Assembly (NCBI GenBank): GCA_009783395.1
Contig: WRHA01000323.1
Coordinates: 1 to 7,216, forward strand
Direction: 5' to 3'
Source of the DNA: Defluviitaleaceae bacterium
Lineage (GTDB): Bacteria > Bacillota > Clostridia > Lachnospirales > WQUN01
DNA length: 7,216 nt
Below the pieces are notes generated by a model. It ran no database searches. It was not told the origin of the DNA and was given only the letters and a program-made list of their open reading frames with translations. Of the stretch, positions 6,726 to 7,216 are shown one piece after another. The translations under genes and the position numbers were made by a program. Each line of letters starts with the position of its first letter. Position 1 is the first letter of the stretch.

Positions 6726-7216
6726 ATGAAACGATTTTTAATTGTTTTGGCGTTGATTTTTGTGCTTGGCTTGACGGCTTGCGCTTGTGGGAACGATGTC
6801 GAAACGGAAACACCACCGGCGGATGTCTCTAATGGCGGCGGCGGCGGCGAAATTGCCGATCCCGGCGAAATCACCGAAACTGCAGCAGCCGGAATTCATC
6901 CCGCACGCGATATGGGCGGGCGCGTAATTCGTGTCGGAAATTATTGGGCAGGTTACTTATCGAGCTACCTGTTCGAAGAGCCCAATCCTGCGGTTACCGA
7001 AGATTTTGAGGCGGCGATGCTTATTTGGGAAAATGCACAGCGCATTCGACGCGACTGGAACGTTGAGTTTGAGGAAGTAGTTTTCGGCTATGGCGAAGTT
7101 GTGCCGATGCTTACGGCCAGTGCGGCGGCGGGTACACCTTCGATTGATATTATGCACATGCCGGGGCATATGGTTTTCTCGGCGGTAACAGGCAACTTGA
7201 TTATGCCCCTCGGCTC
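6726..7216 (+). CDS. Extracellular solute-binding lipoprotein of a sugar ABC transporter (3' partial)
   Basis: The frame runs off the right edge; 163 residues are visible. Residues 1-18 are a lipoprotein signal peptide (MKRFLIVLALIFVLGLTA) with the lipobox LTAC, making Cys19 the lipidation site, and a second Cys at 21. An acidic, Gly-rich linker follows (about 22-56, with five Gly at 37-41). The mature domain begins at about 61 with DMGGRVIRVGNYWAG, a start typical of family 1 solute-binding proteins (D.GG..I.....). A helix follows that contains WENAQRIRRDWNVEFEE, the usual form of a first lobe. The protein would bind the transported glycan outside the membrane and deliver it to the two permeases encoded just upstream. 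Placing the binding protein last, behind a separate strong ribosome site, allows higher expression. The ligand cannot be deduced from the visible third of the protein. Confidence 0.92.
   Translation, partial: MKRFLIVLALIFVLGLTACACGNDVETETPPADVSNGGGGGEIADPGEITETAAAGIHPARDMGGRVIRVGNYWAGYLSSYLFEEPNPAVTEDFEAAMLIWENAQRIRRDWNVEFEEVVFGYGEVVPMLTASAAAGTPSIDIMHMPGHMVFSAVTGNLIMPLG
6834..6848 (+). repeat. (GGC)5 trinucleotide run in the lipoprotein linker
   Basis: Five in-frame GGC codons encode Gly37-Gly41 in the flexible spacer after the lipidated Cys. A pure codon run, rather than mixed Gly codons, suggests origin by slippage. Length change by whole codons would only alter the tether length. Confidence 0.6.

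Noticed and set aside
6449..6874. Reverse-strand open frame of 141 codons crossing the intercistronic gap
   Set aside because: It covers the end of the permease gene, the gap and the lipoprotein signal region, and its Pro-rich start is the complement of the GGC run. No ribosome site or domain supports it.

Overview
The window is one strand-consistent (+) block from a mid-GC bacterium, most likely a member of the Bacillota (Clostridia or Paenibacillaceae-like). The reasons are the purine-rich Shine-Dalgarno sites, the use of GTG and probably TTG starts, a lipoprotein-type solute-binding protein, and a gene set (NHL protein, Yip1 protein, DUF5696 protein, two sugar permeases, solute-binding protein) that I recall mainly from Firmicutes carbohydrate loci. 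A class or genus cannot be fixed from the sequence alone.

Layout: (1) positions 2-1378, 3' part of a six-bladed NHL propeller protein with a TPR-like segment and a C-terminal membrane anchor, its start lying before the window; (2) 1378-2013, Yip1-family polytopic membrane protein; (3) 2019-4673 (alternative start 2010), large membrane-anchored DUF5696 protein, probably an extracytoplasmic glycoside-hydrolase-like enzyme; (4) 4670-5596, MalF/UgpA-type permease; (5) 5602-6627, MalG/UgpE-type permease; (6) a 98-base intercistronic gap containing several inverted repeats; (7) 6726 to the window end, 5' part of a lipoprotein solute-binding protein. The first five genes overlap or lie within 5 bases of each other, so they are almost certainly one transcript with translational coupling. 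The solute-binding protein follows the gap and has a much stronger ribosome binding site.

The likely joint role is capture and import of an oligosaccharide or glycoconjugate. The lipoprotein binds the ligand and the two permeases form the channel. The DUF5696 protein may process or bind glycans at the cell surface, and the NHL and Yip1 proteins are membrane partners of unknown function. No ATP-binding subunit is encoded in the window, so the importer would need one encoded outside it, possibly a shared MsmX-like ATPase. No RNA genes, mobile elements or CRISPR arrays were seen.
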